In this document: piece after piece, positions 40,775 through 49,868 of the stretch
Numbering within the stretch: the first letter of the stretch is position 1
How the letters are laid out: each line of letters starts with the position of its first letter
Origin: Chloroflexota bacterium
GTDB taxonomy: Bacteria > Chloroflexota > Anaerolineae > Anaerolineales > UBA11858
Assembly: GCA_018648225.1 (NCBI GenBank)
Contig: JABGRQ010000064.1
Coordinates: forward strand, 1-49,911
Reading direction: 5' to 3'
DNA: 49,911 nt
The notes under the pieces: model-generated
Seen by the model: the letters and a program-made list of their open reading frames with translations, nothing else
Told to the model about the DNA's origin: nothing
Databases searched by the model: none
Program-made: the position numbers and the translations under genes

Positions 40775-42037
40775 ATGCGCCGCAAGAATCGCTTGTTTGT
40801 GCTTTCTCTACTATTTGTCTTTCTCATCAGTGGGGAGATCGCCGCGCAAGCCGGGGATAGTGATGAAAATTTTGATAAATGGTCATTGTGGACAAATGGA
40901 ACGCAGTTGCGCGGCGCCAATATTCATCAATGGCGCGTGTACCCAGAGTTGGTCGGCACGGAAGAAATTGGCCCCGGCCCGGTGGGACCGCCGCTAACCC
41001 AGGCCGATTTTGACCGTCTGGCGGCGCTAGGGGCGAACTATGTCAACTTTTCAGTGCCCGGCGTTTTTACAGTTGAACCGCCGTATGTGTTAGATGATGG
41101 CGTGCTGGAAAATATGGACAACCTGCTCGAGATGGCTGCCAATGCTCATCTTTATGCCGTAATCAGCTTTCGCACCGGGCCGGGGCGTACCGAATTTACC
41201 TTTTTCTGGGACGAAGTTGGCGACTGGTTCGGTGAGGAATATTTGAACGACTCTATGTGGGGCGACCAGGCCGCGCAAGATGCCTGGGTGGAGATGTGGC
41301 GCGCCACCGCCGAGCATTATCGGGAAAACCCGATTGTGGTTGGCTACGATCTGATGGTGGAACCCAATGCCAATGAGGTCGGCACGCATGTTTTATACGA
41401 TAATCTGGATATTTGGGACCCGGAAGAATTTCTCGATCAATATGGCGGCTCGCTCTACGATTGGGGGCAGTTATACCCTCGGATTTCTGCTGCCATCCGC
41501 GAGGTCGATTCCGAAACTCCCATCATCATTGGCGGGATGGGTTACAGCGCCGTGAATTGGCTGCCTTATCTGAAGCCGACCGGCGATGCGCGCACGGTCT
41601 ACGCGGCGCATCAATATATGCCTTATGTGTACACGCATCAATCCCCCGATGAACCTTACACCTACCCCGGAGTTTATGATCTCGATTGGGACAATGTAAA
41701 TGATACATTTGATCGTGCCTGGCTGGATGAGTGGCTTGCCACAGTGGATGAATATCAGGCTGAGTACGGTGTTCCGGTGGTGATTAATGAATTTGGCGGC
41801 ACGCGCTGGAATCCGGATTTGGCGCAATTCATGGATGACCAGATGAGCTTATTCGAAAAACGCGGCTTGAACTACGCCTTCTGGGAATGGCCTTCTTCGT
41901 GGGAGCCATTTGTCTCCGATGTAGACGCTTTCAATATCCGCCACGGCCCCGACCCGGAAAATCATGTGGAAGTGGAGGCGAGTGAATTGCTCGAAGTGAT
42001 ACAGAAATATTGGGCACTGAACACCCTTCGCCCATAG
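40775..42037 (+). CDS. Secreted glycoside hydrolase, GH5-like (cellulase family fold)
   Basis: A 420-residue secreted protein. Signal peptide residues about 1-25 (LFVLSLLFVFLISGEIAAQA). The TIM-barrel GH-A pattern is seen: LRGANIHQWR, FDRLAALGANYVNFSVPG, an acid/base Glu in GYDLMVEPNAN and a nucleophile Glu in VVINEFGGTRW. In most GH5 enzymes the first motif reads NEP; here the Asn before the catalytic Glu is Val. It likely cuts a beta-linked polysaccharide outside the cell. GGAGG precedes ATG 40775 by 5 nt; the frame open to 40682 is a shadow. It follows the EamA gene closely. Confidence 0.82.
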   Translation: MRRKNRLFVLSLLFVFLISGEIAAQAGDSDENFDKWSLWTNGTQLRGANIHQWRVYPELVGTEEIGPGPVGPPLTQADFDRLAALGANYVNFSVPGVFTVEPPYVLDDGVLENMDNLLEMAANAHLYAVISFRTGPGRTEFTFFWDEVGDWFGEEYLNDSMWGDQAAQDAWVEMWRATAEHYRENPIVVGYDLMVEPNANEVGTHVLYDNLDIWDPEEFLDQYGGSLYDWGQLYPRISAAIREVDSETPIIIGGMGYSAVNWLPYLKPTGDARTVYAAHQYMPYVYTHQSPDEPYTYPGVYDLDWDNVNDTFDRAWLDEWLATVDEYQAEYGVPVVINEFGGTRWNPDLAQFMDDQMSLFEKRGLNYAFWEWPSSWEPFVSDVDAFNIRHGPDPENHVEVEASELLEVIQKYWALNTLRP

Positions 42038-42055
42038 GAATTCTGAAACTTATCC

Positions 42056-42080
42056 CCCCTCTCCCAATTTGGGAGAGGGG
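42056..42080. terminator. Palindrome between convergent genes
   Basis: CCCCTCTCCCAA (42056-42067) and TTGGGAGAGGGG (42069-42080) form a perfect 12-bp palindrome between the glycosidase and slyD stops. No T-tract, but placed as a bidirectional terminator. This palindrome type also occurs as an interspersed repeat in other genomes of this group (recollection). Confidence 0.6.
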
Positions 42081-42086
42081 TTAGGG

Positions 42087-42581
42087 TTAATGCTCGTGCC
42101 CCTCGAAATGTACGTGCTGGTGTTCTAGCTCTTCTTCGGTAGCGTCTCGCAGCGCAATCACTTTGATGGCAAAGTGCAGCTCTTGCCCTGCCAGGGGATG
42201 ATTAAAATCGAGTACCACATAGTCATCTGCGATTTCATCAATCACGGCTTCCAGATAATTACCCTCTTCGTCTTCCATTTCGATGGCGGTGCCAATTTCA
42301 AGGGGGACATTATCGGGGATTTCGTCGCGGGGAACTTCGGCAAAAGCTTCATCATCATACTCGCCATAGCCATCTTCGGGGGTCAGTGTAATATTTTTGC
42401 TTTCACCGATCGTCATACCATTTATTTCACGTTCCAGGCCAGGGATGATATTGCCCATGCCCTGGATGAATTGGATGGGGTCATTGCTATCGGCTGATGC
42501 AACGATTTCGCCATCAACGCTCAGGGTGTATTCCATTGAAACGACCAGGTTATCCTGGACCATTTGTTGTTGATTCATCAT
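42087..42581 (-). CDS. slyD: FKBP-type peptidyl-prolyl isomerase SlyD-like
   Basis: A 164-residue prolyl isomerase/chaperone. The FKBP part is split by an insert-in-flap domain: VSMEYTLSVDGEIV, then GMGNIIPGLEREINGMTIGESKNITLTPEDGYGEYD, then the flap insert (about residues 75-125) and DFNHPLAGQELHFAIKVIALRDAT. A C-terminal histidine tail (HQHVHFEGHEH) can bind metals, as in SlyD. AAGGAG is close to two start codons: ATG 42581 is used, though ATG 42578 has better spacing. It lies 16 bp after typA and is probably its operon partner. Confidence 0.92.
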   Translation of the reverse strand: MMNQQQMVQDNLVVSMEYTLSVDGEIVASADSNDPIQFIQGMGNIIPGLEREINGMTIGESKNITLTPEDGYGEYDDEAFAEVPRDEIPDNVPLEIGTAIEMEDEEGNYLEAVIDEIADDYVVLDFNHPLAGQELHFAIKVIALRDATEEELEHQHVHFEGHEH

Positions 42582-42597
42582 TTACTCCTTACAGAGG

Positions 42598-44457
42598 CTA
42601 TACGCCAACGGTTGCTTTTTTGGTGTTTTTCGCAAGTCGGCCGCGTTCTTTGGCATCAAGAATCTGTTTGCGGATGCGATAATTTTGGGGGGTGACTTCG
42701 AGAAGTTCGTCATCTGACAGATACTCAATGGCTTCGTCCAGGCTCATGCGACGCGGCGGTGTCAGGCGCACTTCAATATCAGAACCAGCGGCACGCATAT
42801 TGGTGAGATGTTTTTTCTTGCAGACGTTCACATCCAGATCACCCGTGCGTTGATGTTCGCCAACCACCATCCCGGTATATACTTCCATGCCCGGTTCACA
42901 AAATAATATACCGCGCTCTTCAGCACTCTTCAGTCCGAAGGTTGTTGTGACACCATCTTCCCAGGACACCAGCGAACCGGAAGAGCGCCCGTTCATTTCT
43001 CCGACTATCGGCAAATAATTGTGAAAGAGTGTGTGCATCACCCCCGAGCCGCGCGTGGCAGTCAGAAAGTGCGAGCGGAAACCCAATAGACCGCGCGTTG
43101 GCACCAGGAATTTAATCTGCACGTTATTATCCTGGGTATTGCGCATATCTTGCATCTGTCCTCGGCGGGAACCCAGCATCTCAACCACTACACCAACTGT
43201 CTCGGGGCTGGTTTCGATGAAAACGTCTTCAAAGGGTTCCAGGGTTTTTCCATTTTCATCTTGTTTCAGAATGACATTGGGGCGTGAAACCTGGAATTCG
43301 TAGCCCTCGCGGCGCATAGTTTCGATCAGAATGGCCAGATGCAGCTCGCCGCGTCCTGAAACCATGAAGGTATCGGCGCTGGCGGTTTCATTAACACGCA
43401 GAGCGACATTGGCACGCAGTTCATTAAAAAGGCGCTCACGTAGTTTGCGGGATGTGCTCCAGCGTCCTTCGCGTCCTGCAAAGGGCGATGTGTTGATGCT
43501 AAAAGCCATGTGTACGGTTGGCTCTTCAACGTGGATGGTAGGCAGCGCTACCGGGTTTTCTGGATCGGCAAGTGTCTCACCAATAACGATATTTTCAAGC
43601 CCAGCCAGGGCTACGATCTCCCCAGCCTGAGCCTGATCGACTTCGATGCGCTCCAAACCCTGATGGATATACAGGTAGCGCGCTTTTTCAGGGATCATTG
43701 TGCCATCGGATTGAATCCGAACCAATTCTTGCCCGGCATGGATTTGCCCTGCAAAAATCCGCCCAACAGCGGTCACGCCGCGATATTGATCGTACCCAAG
43801 TGTGGTGACCAACATTTGCAGATGCGCGTCCGGATTAACGCTTGGCCCAGGGATATGGCGCAAAATCACTTCAAACAATGGCTGTAAATCACCGCCGAGT
43901 TCGGGCGTCAGACTTGCCTGAGCGGTAACAGCATTGGCATAAACGACCGGAAAGTCGGTTTGCACATCATTGGCGCCCAGTTCAACGAACAGGTCAAAGG
44001 TTTGGTTGAGTACCTGTTCGGGGTCTGCGCCGGTACGGTCGACTTTGTTGATGACGACAATGGCACGATGCCCCATTTCGAGGGCTTTTTTGAGCACAAA
44101 ACGGGTTTGGGGCATGGGGCCTTCGGCGGCATCCACCAGTAGCAGCACGCCATCCACCATATTCATCACGCGCTCGACTTCGCCGCCAAAATCGGCGTGG
44201 CCGGGCGTATCGACGATGTTGATTTTAACCATCTGCTCGTTCTCAGAATCCCAAACTTCAATGGCAGTATTCTTTGCTAGGATGGTAATCCCACGCTCGC
44301 GCTCCAGATCATTGGAATCCATCACGCGCTCAACAACTTGTTGGTTTTCACGGAAAACGAGTGCCTGCCGGAGTAGGCCGTCAACCAGTGTAGTTTTGCC
44401 GTGGTCAACATGAGCGATGATGGCAATATTACGAAGATCGGTTCGTTCTATTTGCAT
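42598..44457 (-). CDS. typA: Ribosome-associated GTPase TypA/BipA
   Basis: A 619-residue translational GTPase used in stress and ribosome assembly. G1 [12 protein letters not shown], the switch 1 segment [15 protein letters not shown]3 [15 protein letters not shown] and G4 NKVD are present, followed by domains II, III and V and the BipA-specific C-terminal domain ([41 protein letters not shown]). Length matches the family. Start: ATG 44457 ([20 protein letters not shown]), the frame open further upstream is ignored. slyD follows after 16 bp, suggesting an operon. Confidence 0.95.
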   Translation of the reverse strand: MQIERTDLRNIAIIAHVDHGKTTLVDGLLRQALVFRENQQVVERVMDSNDLERERGITILAKNTAIEVWDSENEQMVKINIVDTPGHADFGGEVERVMNMVDGVLLLVDAAEGPMPQTRFVLKKALEMGHRAIVVINKVDRTGADPEQVLNQTFDLFVELGANDVQTDFPVVYANAVTAQASLTPELGGDLQPLFEVILRHIPGPSVNPDAHLQMLVTTLGYDQYRGVTAVGRIFAGQIHAGQELVRIQSDGTMIPEKARYLYIHQGLERIEVDQAQAGEIVALAGLENIVIGETLADPENPVALPTIHVEEPTVHMAFSINTSPFAGREGRWSTSRKLRERLFNELRANVALRVNETASADTFMVSGRGELHLAILIETMRREGYEFQVSRPNVILKQDENGKTLEPFEDVFIETSPETVGVVVEMLGSRRGQMQDMRNTQDNNVQIKFLVPTRGLLGFRSHFLTATRGSGVMHTLFHNYLPIVGEMNGRSSGSLVSWEDGVTTTFGLKSAEERGILFCEPGMEVYTGMVVGEHQRTGDLDVNVCKKKHLTNMRAAGSDIEVRLTPPRRMSLDEAIEYLSDDELLEVTPQNYRIRKQILDAKERGRLAKNTKKATVGV

Positions 44458-44533
44458 ACTTTTACGAACTTCCTTATCGGCAAGCTCCAGACGAGACAAG
44501 CCGTAACTATTATCAATTGTTTATTACACAGAC

Positions 44534-44581
44534 ACAAAGACACGAAGAAACCGAAAAAAACTTGTGTCCTCGTGTCTTTGT
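44534..44581. other. Hairpin upstream of typA
   Basis: ACAAAGACACGA (44534-44545) and TCGTGTCTTTGT (44570-44581) are perfect 12-bp complements around a 24-nt loop, upstream of typA on the minus strand and downstream of the vWA gene. Confidence 0.5.
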
Positions 44582-44608
44582 AGTGAGTTTCTCTGGTCTT
44601 TGACACAT

Positions 44609-44644
44609 GCAACGACCCCGGCTTTCAGACCGAGGTCGTGTTGC
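44609..44644 (-). terminator. Hairpin after the vWA lipoprotein gene
   Basis: GCAACGACC (44609-44617) pairs with GGTCGTGTTGC (44634-44644) with a bulge, extended by CGG/CCG. It lies 55 bp past the stop of the minus-strand vWA gene. No long T-run follows. Confidence 0.45.
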
Positions 44645-44698
44645 AAGCCCACCATCATATCAGGGACTTGCTGTTTTGAGAAGGTGTATTTTTTTTAC

Positions 44699-46354
44699 TT
44701 ACTCTCTGGCCAGCGCTTCAGCCTGCTGCACTATTTCGATCAATGCGCGTGTTTCGGCGCTATCGTCCAGATACCAGCTTATTCGTTGGGCTTCTTCCAG
44801 AATCTCGCTAAAAGAACTGCCTTGCGCCCAATAGCTTTCTCTCAGAATTTCGGCGAATTCGGCAACCACCACATCCCATTGGAAATAGGGTGAGGTTTTA
44901 TCAAATGCCGTATCCAGATCGGCGACGGTGAAATTCTGATTGAGTTCTGTCACTCGATGCGTGTCGGGGTCTTCCCAGCGCAGGAAGACGCTGGCGATGC
45001 GTCCTTGTGCGTCTTCGTGAAGTTTGATTTCATATAACGCCGTAACGCTGTGCCCGGCGCCGATTTCACCGGCATCCACACTGTCGTCGCGGAAAGCTTC
45101 ATCGGCAATATCCCGGTTCTCGAAGCCGACCAGCCGGTAGCGGGCTACCACCTCGGGGTTAAACTCCACCTGAATTTTTGCGTCCAGCGCAATCGCCTGC
45201 AGGGTGCTGGTCAGATTCTCTACGAATAGTTTCTCCGCTTCTTTCAGGGTATCCACATAGGCGTAGAATCCGTCGCCATTATCGGCCAATTGTTCCATCA
45301 GCACATCGTTATAATTCCCCATCCCAAAGCCGACCGTGGTCAGGGTGATGCCTTCGCTGGCGTAGGCCGAAATTTGCTCCCAGATCGATTCGGCGCCAGT
45401 GTTGCCCACATTAGCAACGCCATCTGAACACAGAATTACCCGGTTGATGCCGCGCGGATTGAAAGCCCGTAGAGCCTGCTCGTAGCCTAGCCGCAGACCG
45501 GCCTCGGCATTGGTGGAGCCTTCGGGTTGCAGGGCGTTGATGGCTTCTATAATCGTGCCGTACGCATTCCCGCGGATGGGTTCCAGCACCACATGGGCAG
45601 TCGTTCCGTAGACCACAATGCTGACCCGGTCGCTGGGGCGCAATTGCTCCACCAGTAATGCCAAGGCCTGCTTGACCAGTTCCAGGCGGTTCTCCATATT
45701 CATTGAGCCAGAGACATCAATGACAAAGGTCAGTGAAACATCTTTGCGTTCTTCAGGAGATACCGCATAGCCTTGCACGCCCACGCGCAGCATTTGGTAG
45801 CGATCGTTCTCGGTGAAGGGTGCCGCGCCGCCATCCAGATGAATGGCGAAGGCCTGCCCATCGGGGGGATACGCATAGCCCTGCTCGAAGTAGTTGATAA
45901 ATTCTTCTACCCGGATGCCATCTTTATCCGGCATGACGCCGCGCTCCAGGTAGCTGCGGGCCAGAGTGTATGAGCCGGTATCCACATCCAGCGCAAAGGT
46001 AGAGTAGTGATCGTCTTCGGTATCCACAAAAGGATTCACGCCGTAATTCTCGAAAAACATATCGGCGTAGCTCTGGTCGTTGGGCGGATTGAGCGGCATG
46101 GCGGTTGCCACTGGAGAGGGCTGCGGGATGGATGCGGCAGATGAATCGGATAGCGCTTCTCCCGCGGGAGCGCGGCTCTCGGACTCGCTCGCGGAGTATT
46201 CTTGCTCCTCAACGGGATACTCTTCCAGCAGCGGCGGCTCGGATTTTTGGGTGGGCGCCTGATTCTCGACGCGGGCACCTAGCCCGCAGGCCAGCGTTGC
46301 CAGTATCAGGGCTGTGAAAACCGCGAAATAAGTGTAAGTGTTTTTGCGAGACAT
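44699..46354 (-). CDS. Lipoprotein with von Willebrand factor A domain
   Basis: A 551-residue protein. The N-terminus is a lipoprotein signal (FAVFTALILATLAC, Cys near residue 23). A low-complexity Ser/Glu/Pro linker (about 30-90) is followed by the vWA-associated N-terminal region (DMFFENYGVNPFVDTEDDHYSTFALDVDTGSYTLARSYL), then the vWA domain with the MIDAS DVSGSMN (near residue 215) and SDGVANVG, and a C-terminal DUF3520-like segment (PDTHRVTELNQNFTVADLDTAF). This is the YfbK-type arrangement, found in many envelope proteins. It probably mediates metal-dependent protein binding outside the membrane; partners are unknown. Upstream on the same strand is no operon mate. Confidence 0.88.
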   Translation of the reverse strand: MSRKNTYTYFAVFTALILATLACGLGARVENQAPTQKSEPPLLEEYPVEEQEYSASESESRAPAGEALSDSSAASIPQPSPVATAMPLNPPNDQSYADMFFENYGVNPFVDTEDDHYSTFALDVDTGSYTLARSYLERGVMPDKDGIRVEEFINYFEQGYAYPPDGQAFAIHLDGGAAPFTENDRYQMLRVGVQGYAVSPEERKDVSLTFVIDVSGSMNMENRLELVKQALALLVEQLRPSDRVSIVVYGTTAHVVLEPIRGNAYGTIIEAINALQPEGSTNAEAGLRLGYEQALRAFNPRGINRVILCSDGVANVGNTGAESIWEQISAYASEGITLTTVGFGMGNYNDVLMEQLADNGDGFYAYVDTLKEAEKLFVENLTSTLQAIALDAKIQVEFNPEVVARYRLVGFENRDIADEAFRDDSVDAGEIGAGHSVTALYEIKLHEDAQGRIASVFLRWEDPDTHRVTELNQNFTVADLDTAFDKTSPYFQWDVVVAEFAEILRESYWAQGSSFSEILEEAQRISWYLDDSAETRALIEIVQQAEALARE

Positions 46355-46413
46355 GCTAATCTCCTCAGGAAGTCTACAGGTGAGTAATAGCCTATAAACG
46401 TTTGAAATGATGA

Positions 46414-46668
46414 AAAAGTTCCCAGCTGGTTTTTGGCCTGACCGGCAGCGCCTTGGCCAATTGCGTATCCGATGGCACTTCCGAAGACGCTGGCCTGGAA
46501 TTCGGTGATCAAATCTATTCTATTGGCGGGCATTCTATTGACACCGCCGATCAGGTAAATAAGATACTCATTGAGTATCGACCGGGTGACCTGCTTATAG
46601 TTCAAGGGTACCGATCAGCAACTGGCGAAGGGTTTGAAATGAAGATTACCTTAAGCCAACGGCCTTAA
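46414..46668 (+). pseudogene. PDZ-domain remnant
   Basis: An open stretch codes for SALANCVSDGTSEDAGLEFGDQIYSIGGHSIDTADQVNKILIEYRPGDLLIVQGYR..., a near-complete PDZ domain like that at the C-terminus of HtrA-type serine proteases. There is no protease domain upstream: an in-frame stop lies at 46411 and the preceding region has no coding similarity. No ribosome site suits the inner TTG at 46453. It is best read as the tail of a decayed trypsin-like protease gene, though a small stand-alone PDZ protein is possible. Confidence 0.5.
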
Positions 46669-46779
46669 CAGTATTTGGTTTTCGGCTTTTTCTCAGTGTG
46701 TGAATGAGGGCGCTATTTCGTACCTCTTTTTATTTGTGGTATCCAGGTACTATAGGGAGATGCTAAATATGTGGTATTA

Positions 46780-46796
46780 TGGACATAATGTGTCCA
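46780..46796. promoter_or_regulatory. Inverted repeat TGGACA-N5-TGTCCA
   Basis: A perfect 6-bp inverted repeat with a 5-bp spacer in the upstream region of the repeat-protein gene; size and symmetry suit a dimeric regulator's site. Confidence 0.3.
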
Positions 46797-46907
46797 AATT
46801 AATAAACAGAGATAATTGGTCGTTTGCTTACTTGCAGACGGCTGCTTATCCTTTGCGCTTGTCACAAGAATATTTGGCGAATAGATAGCTTTCGATCAAT
46901 TAGGTTT

Positions 46908-46921
46908 TTTGTCTAGACAAA
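46908..46921. promoter_or_regulatory. Palindrome TTTGTCTAGACAAA upstream of the repeat protein
   Basis: A perfect 14-bp palindrome 16 bp before the start codon. It could be a repressor site or, as RNA, a small stem masking translation. Confidence 0.35.
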
Positions 46922-46937
46922 CCACCGAGAATATAAA

Positions 46938-49868
46938 TTGAAATTTGCAAAGCAGAATTATCAGATTGGCAAGAACGAGCACCCCATTGATTATCAACGG
47001 CCACGGCTTCAGATAAAAAACCTTTTGGTTGTCCTTGCCACGTTTCTCTTTATAGTGACACCGCTGCAAGTTGTTCACGCTGGGGATGATGCTCCGATTG
47101 CACCCGGCAGCGATACCCAGGTTGTCGCCGAATCTGAAGTTGTTGATTCTTCGCTAGACGAAACGCCCCTCCCTGATCCCACTGTTGAGACGGAGCTTTC
47201 AACGGATACAACTCCCAGTGATTCCCCTGTTACAACTGATCCTTTAGTAGATACCCCTTCGACGGATTCTGGTGATTCAACTGAGTCCGTTGTTGTTGAA
47301 TCTGAAACACCTCTCGCTGTGATGGATGTCTGCGAACCATCTGACTCATCTTCCACTGCGGATCAAACAGATGCCGCGGATGGCGAGTGTGATAGCGGCG
47401 AAGATGAGTTGGTTGAATCTCCTGGGGAACAGGCAGATGTTGAAGAACAGGAACCCGCTCTAACGGAGTCCGCTGAACCTGTCTCTGTTAAAGTCGAACC
47501 CATTTTTGAAGTCACCATCCCCGATCCCTATTTTTATATTTCCGGTGTCCAGCATTCTTATTTGCCTAGCGGCGGGGATTGCAGCGGCAAGACCAATTGT
47601 GTGGTTTCGGCGACCCCGATTCAGGATGCGCTGAATTACGCCAAGACGCAAATCTTGGATGACGACACGATCTACTTTGAAGCCGGGGCCTTGTATACTG
47701 AAGCGTTCTCGATCAGCGGCTGGACGAACCCGCTGACCTTGCGCCCCGACGGTGATGGCGATACCGGACTGGGCGGCGACATCACGATCAGCGGCAACAG
47801 CGCCCCGATCATCATCCGCGACTTTGTGTTTATGTCTACGGCCACGATCACGCTGGACGATAGCCCCAGCGTAACCCTGGCCGGGTCGGATAAATTGGAC
47901 GATACCTTCGATGTCTATCTCGCGGGGAGCGGGGCCGTAGACCTGAGCGTACAGGGCGGCGAGCCAGATATCGCGGAAACAGCTGAGCGCGTTCTCGCCG
48001 GTATGAACCCGGCCGACGATGATACTTTGGTTGTGCATGGCACCTCGGGGAATGACACGATCCAATTTGACGCCAGCTTTACGCGCAACGGCAACCAGCG
48101 TGTTACTTATGATGTTGTTGAAACGCTGGGTCTGGATGGCGGCGGCGGTACGGATACGCTGGTTGGCCCGGATGCGGCCACAACCTTTGACATCACTGGA
48201 ACCAATAGTGGTATCCTGACGACCACCGATAGCACGCTGCCTTTTGTTTCATTTGAAAACCTGAGCGGCGCGACCAAAGTTGATACCTTCGTATTGCGCG
48301 ACGCTGGCAGTATCAGCGGGACTTTGGCTGGCGGTTCTGGCTCGGATATTCTGGATTACTCCAACCGCACCAGCGCGGTGACGGTTAATCTGACAACCGG
48401 CAGCGCTCCCTCTATTGGCGGCCTGGTCAGCGGTGTTGAAGAAGTCATCGGCACGAGCTTGGCCGACACCCTGACCGGCGACGCCAACGATAATGTGCTG
48501 ACCGGCAACGGCGGCGCGGATGTGCTCACTGGCAACGATGGCGACGACACCCTCAAGGTGACGCTGAGCGGCGCAAGCGCATTGACTGTTACGGTCAACG
48601 GCGGCAGCGGCGACGATCACCTGACGGTCTTCGGCACCAGCGGTGTGGACAGCTTCGTGGTTGATATCGCCAATCGGCAGGTGACGCGTTCCGGAAATCA
48701 GGTAGTCACATACAGCGGCTTCGATACCGCTGGCGATTCGGTTACTGTGGATGGCGAAGGCGGGAGCGATACCCTGGCAGCAGTTACCGCCAGCACCTAT
48801 TTCCGAATCACCGATGATAATGGCGGGCAGGTAATTTATGAAGTGCCGGTCGTTGGCACCTTCGATATTTCCACGGCGATTGATGCCGACGCCAATACCA
48901 TCAATTTTGGCGCGGCGCACGGCCTGGCTCTGGGCGATAAAGTTTTCTACCACGCTTCAGCGGGCAGTACTTCAAGTATCGGTCTGGTAAATGAGACCTT
49001 CTATTATATAGTCCCGACGGCTGACCCGAATGTCATCCAATTAGCTGATAGCGCTGAGAACGCCAAATTGGGCACTGGCATTGTGATCTTGAGCCTGGGC
49101 ACGGTCAGCGAAGCACATTGGCTGACTCAGTGGGAACGCGTTGAATTTGCCAAGATCGAAAATCTGACCGGTGGCACGGGAGACGATACCTTCTGGTTTG
49201 CTAATGACGGCAAGCTGGATGGCACCTTTAGCGGCGGGGCTGGAACGGACTCGATCAAGGGGGCTAACGATGATACGAGCTTTACCATCTCTGGCACGGA
49301 TGCAGGACTGATCGAGACGACAGTCTTTACCTCGATTGAGAATATCACCGGCGGTGAGGCGGATGATACGTTTGATATTGGTTATTTGGGATTGTTGAGC
49401 GGGGTGTTGAATGCCGGCGGCGGGGAGGATACCCTCAACGGGCGCGACCTGAATTTGATTTGGAACCTGACCGACACAGGCGCAGGCTCGACCACCGGCC
49501 TGAATTTCAGCCAATTTGAAAATTTGATCGCCGGTGATTTGGACGATATTTTCAATATCATCAAAACTTCATTTTTGGGCAACGATGGGGAAACCTATTA
49601 TTACTTTGGGGAAATGCCAGGATTATTAGATGGTGCTGGCGGTACCGATTCTTTATACGGCCCCGATTGGAAATATGATTGGCAGATCGACTCAGCGAAC
49701 GGCGGCACCCTGCAGGACATCACGCCCTTTGAGCATATTGAGAATTTGTACGGAGGCACCGAACAAGATAACTTCATCTTCAAACCGGGCGGCAGCATAT
49801 CTGGCATTGTAGACGGCGGCCTGACCGGCGACAACGCCCTGGATTTCGAAGATCAAACTAGTGCATGA
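46938..49868 (+). CDS. Large secreted RTX/beta-helix-like repeat protein
   Basis: A 976-residue protein. Signal peptide near residues 27-50 (LLVVLATFLFIVTPLQVVHAGDD). Residues about 50-175 are an acidic Ser/Thr/Asp/Glu-rich linker. Next is a possible IPDPYFYISGVQHSYLPSGGDCSG segment and a beta-helix-like repeat region. At least five units of roughly 55-65 residues share the pattern ENLTGGTxDDTF ... GxLSGxxxGGxGxDTLxG; between them are RTX-type GGxGxDxLx stretches (DVLTGNDGDDTL), which bind calcium in known proteins. TTG 46938 is the only suitable start; no strong ribosome site is seen. It ends abruptly after LDFEDQTSA, where a further repeat would be expected. Confidence 0.75.
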   Translation: MKFAKQNYQIGKNEHPIDYQRPRLQIKNLLVVLATFLFIVTPLQVVHAGDDAPIAPGSDTQVVAESEVVDSSLDETPLPDPTVETELSTDTTPSDSPVTTDPLVDTPSTDSGDSTESVVVESETPLAVMDVCEPSDSSSTADQTDAADGECDSGEDELVESPGEQADVEEQEPALTESAEPVSVKVEPIFEVTIPDPYFYISGVQHSYLPSGGDCSGKTNCVVSATPIQDALNYAKTQILDDDTIYFEAGALYTEAFSISGWTNPLTLRPDGDGDTGLGGDITISGNSAPIIIRDFVFMSTATITLDDSPSVTLAGSDKLDDTFDVYLAGSGAVDLSVQGGEPDIAETAERVLAGMNPADDDTLVVHGTSGNDTIQFDASFTRNGNQRVTYDVVETLGLDGGGGTDTLVGPDAATTFDITGTNSGILTTTDSTLPFVSFENLSGATKVDTFVLRDAGSISGTLAGGSGSDILDYSNRTSAVTVNLTTGSAPSIGGLVSGVEEVIGTSLADTLTGDANDNVLTGNGGADVLTGNDGDDTLKVTLSGASALTVTVNGGSGDDHLTVFGTSGVDSFVVDIANRQVTRSGNQVVTYSGFDTAGDSVTVDGEGGSDTLAAVTASTYFRITDDNGGQVIYEVPVVGTFDISTAIDADANTINFGAAHGLALGDKVFYHASAGSTSSIGLVNETFYYIVPTADPNVIQLADSAENAKLGTGIVILSLGTVSEAHWLTQWERVEFAKIENLTGGTGDDTFWFANDGKLDGTFSGGAGTDSIKGANDDTSFTISGTDAGLIETTVFTSIENITGGEADDTFDIGYLGLLSGVLNAGGGEDTLNGRDLNLIWNLTDTGAGSTTGLNFSQFENLIAGDLDDIFNIIKTSFLGNDGETYYYFGEMPGLLDGAGGTDSLYGPDWKYDWQIDSANGGTLQDITPFEHIENLYGGTEQDNFIFKPGGSISGIVDGGLTGDNALDFEDQTSA

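Larger units (their letters stand above)
46669..46937. other. AT-rich gap upstream of the repeat protein
   Basis: No gene is supported; a 62-residue frame at 46700-46888 has no ribosome site or known motif. The stretch holds two palindromes: TGGACA-TAATG-TGTCCA (46780-46796) and TTTGTCTAGACAAA (46908-46921). Confidence 0.5.

Noticed and set aside
46700-46888. A 62-residue frame upstream of the repeat protein
   Set aside because: No ribosome site, no recognisable motif, and an AT-rich intergenic composition.
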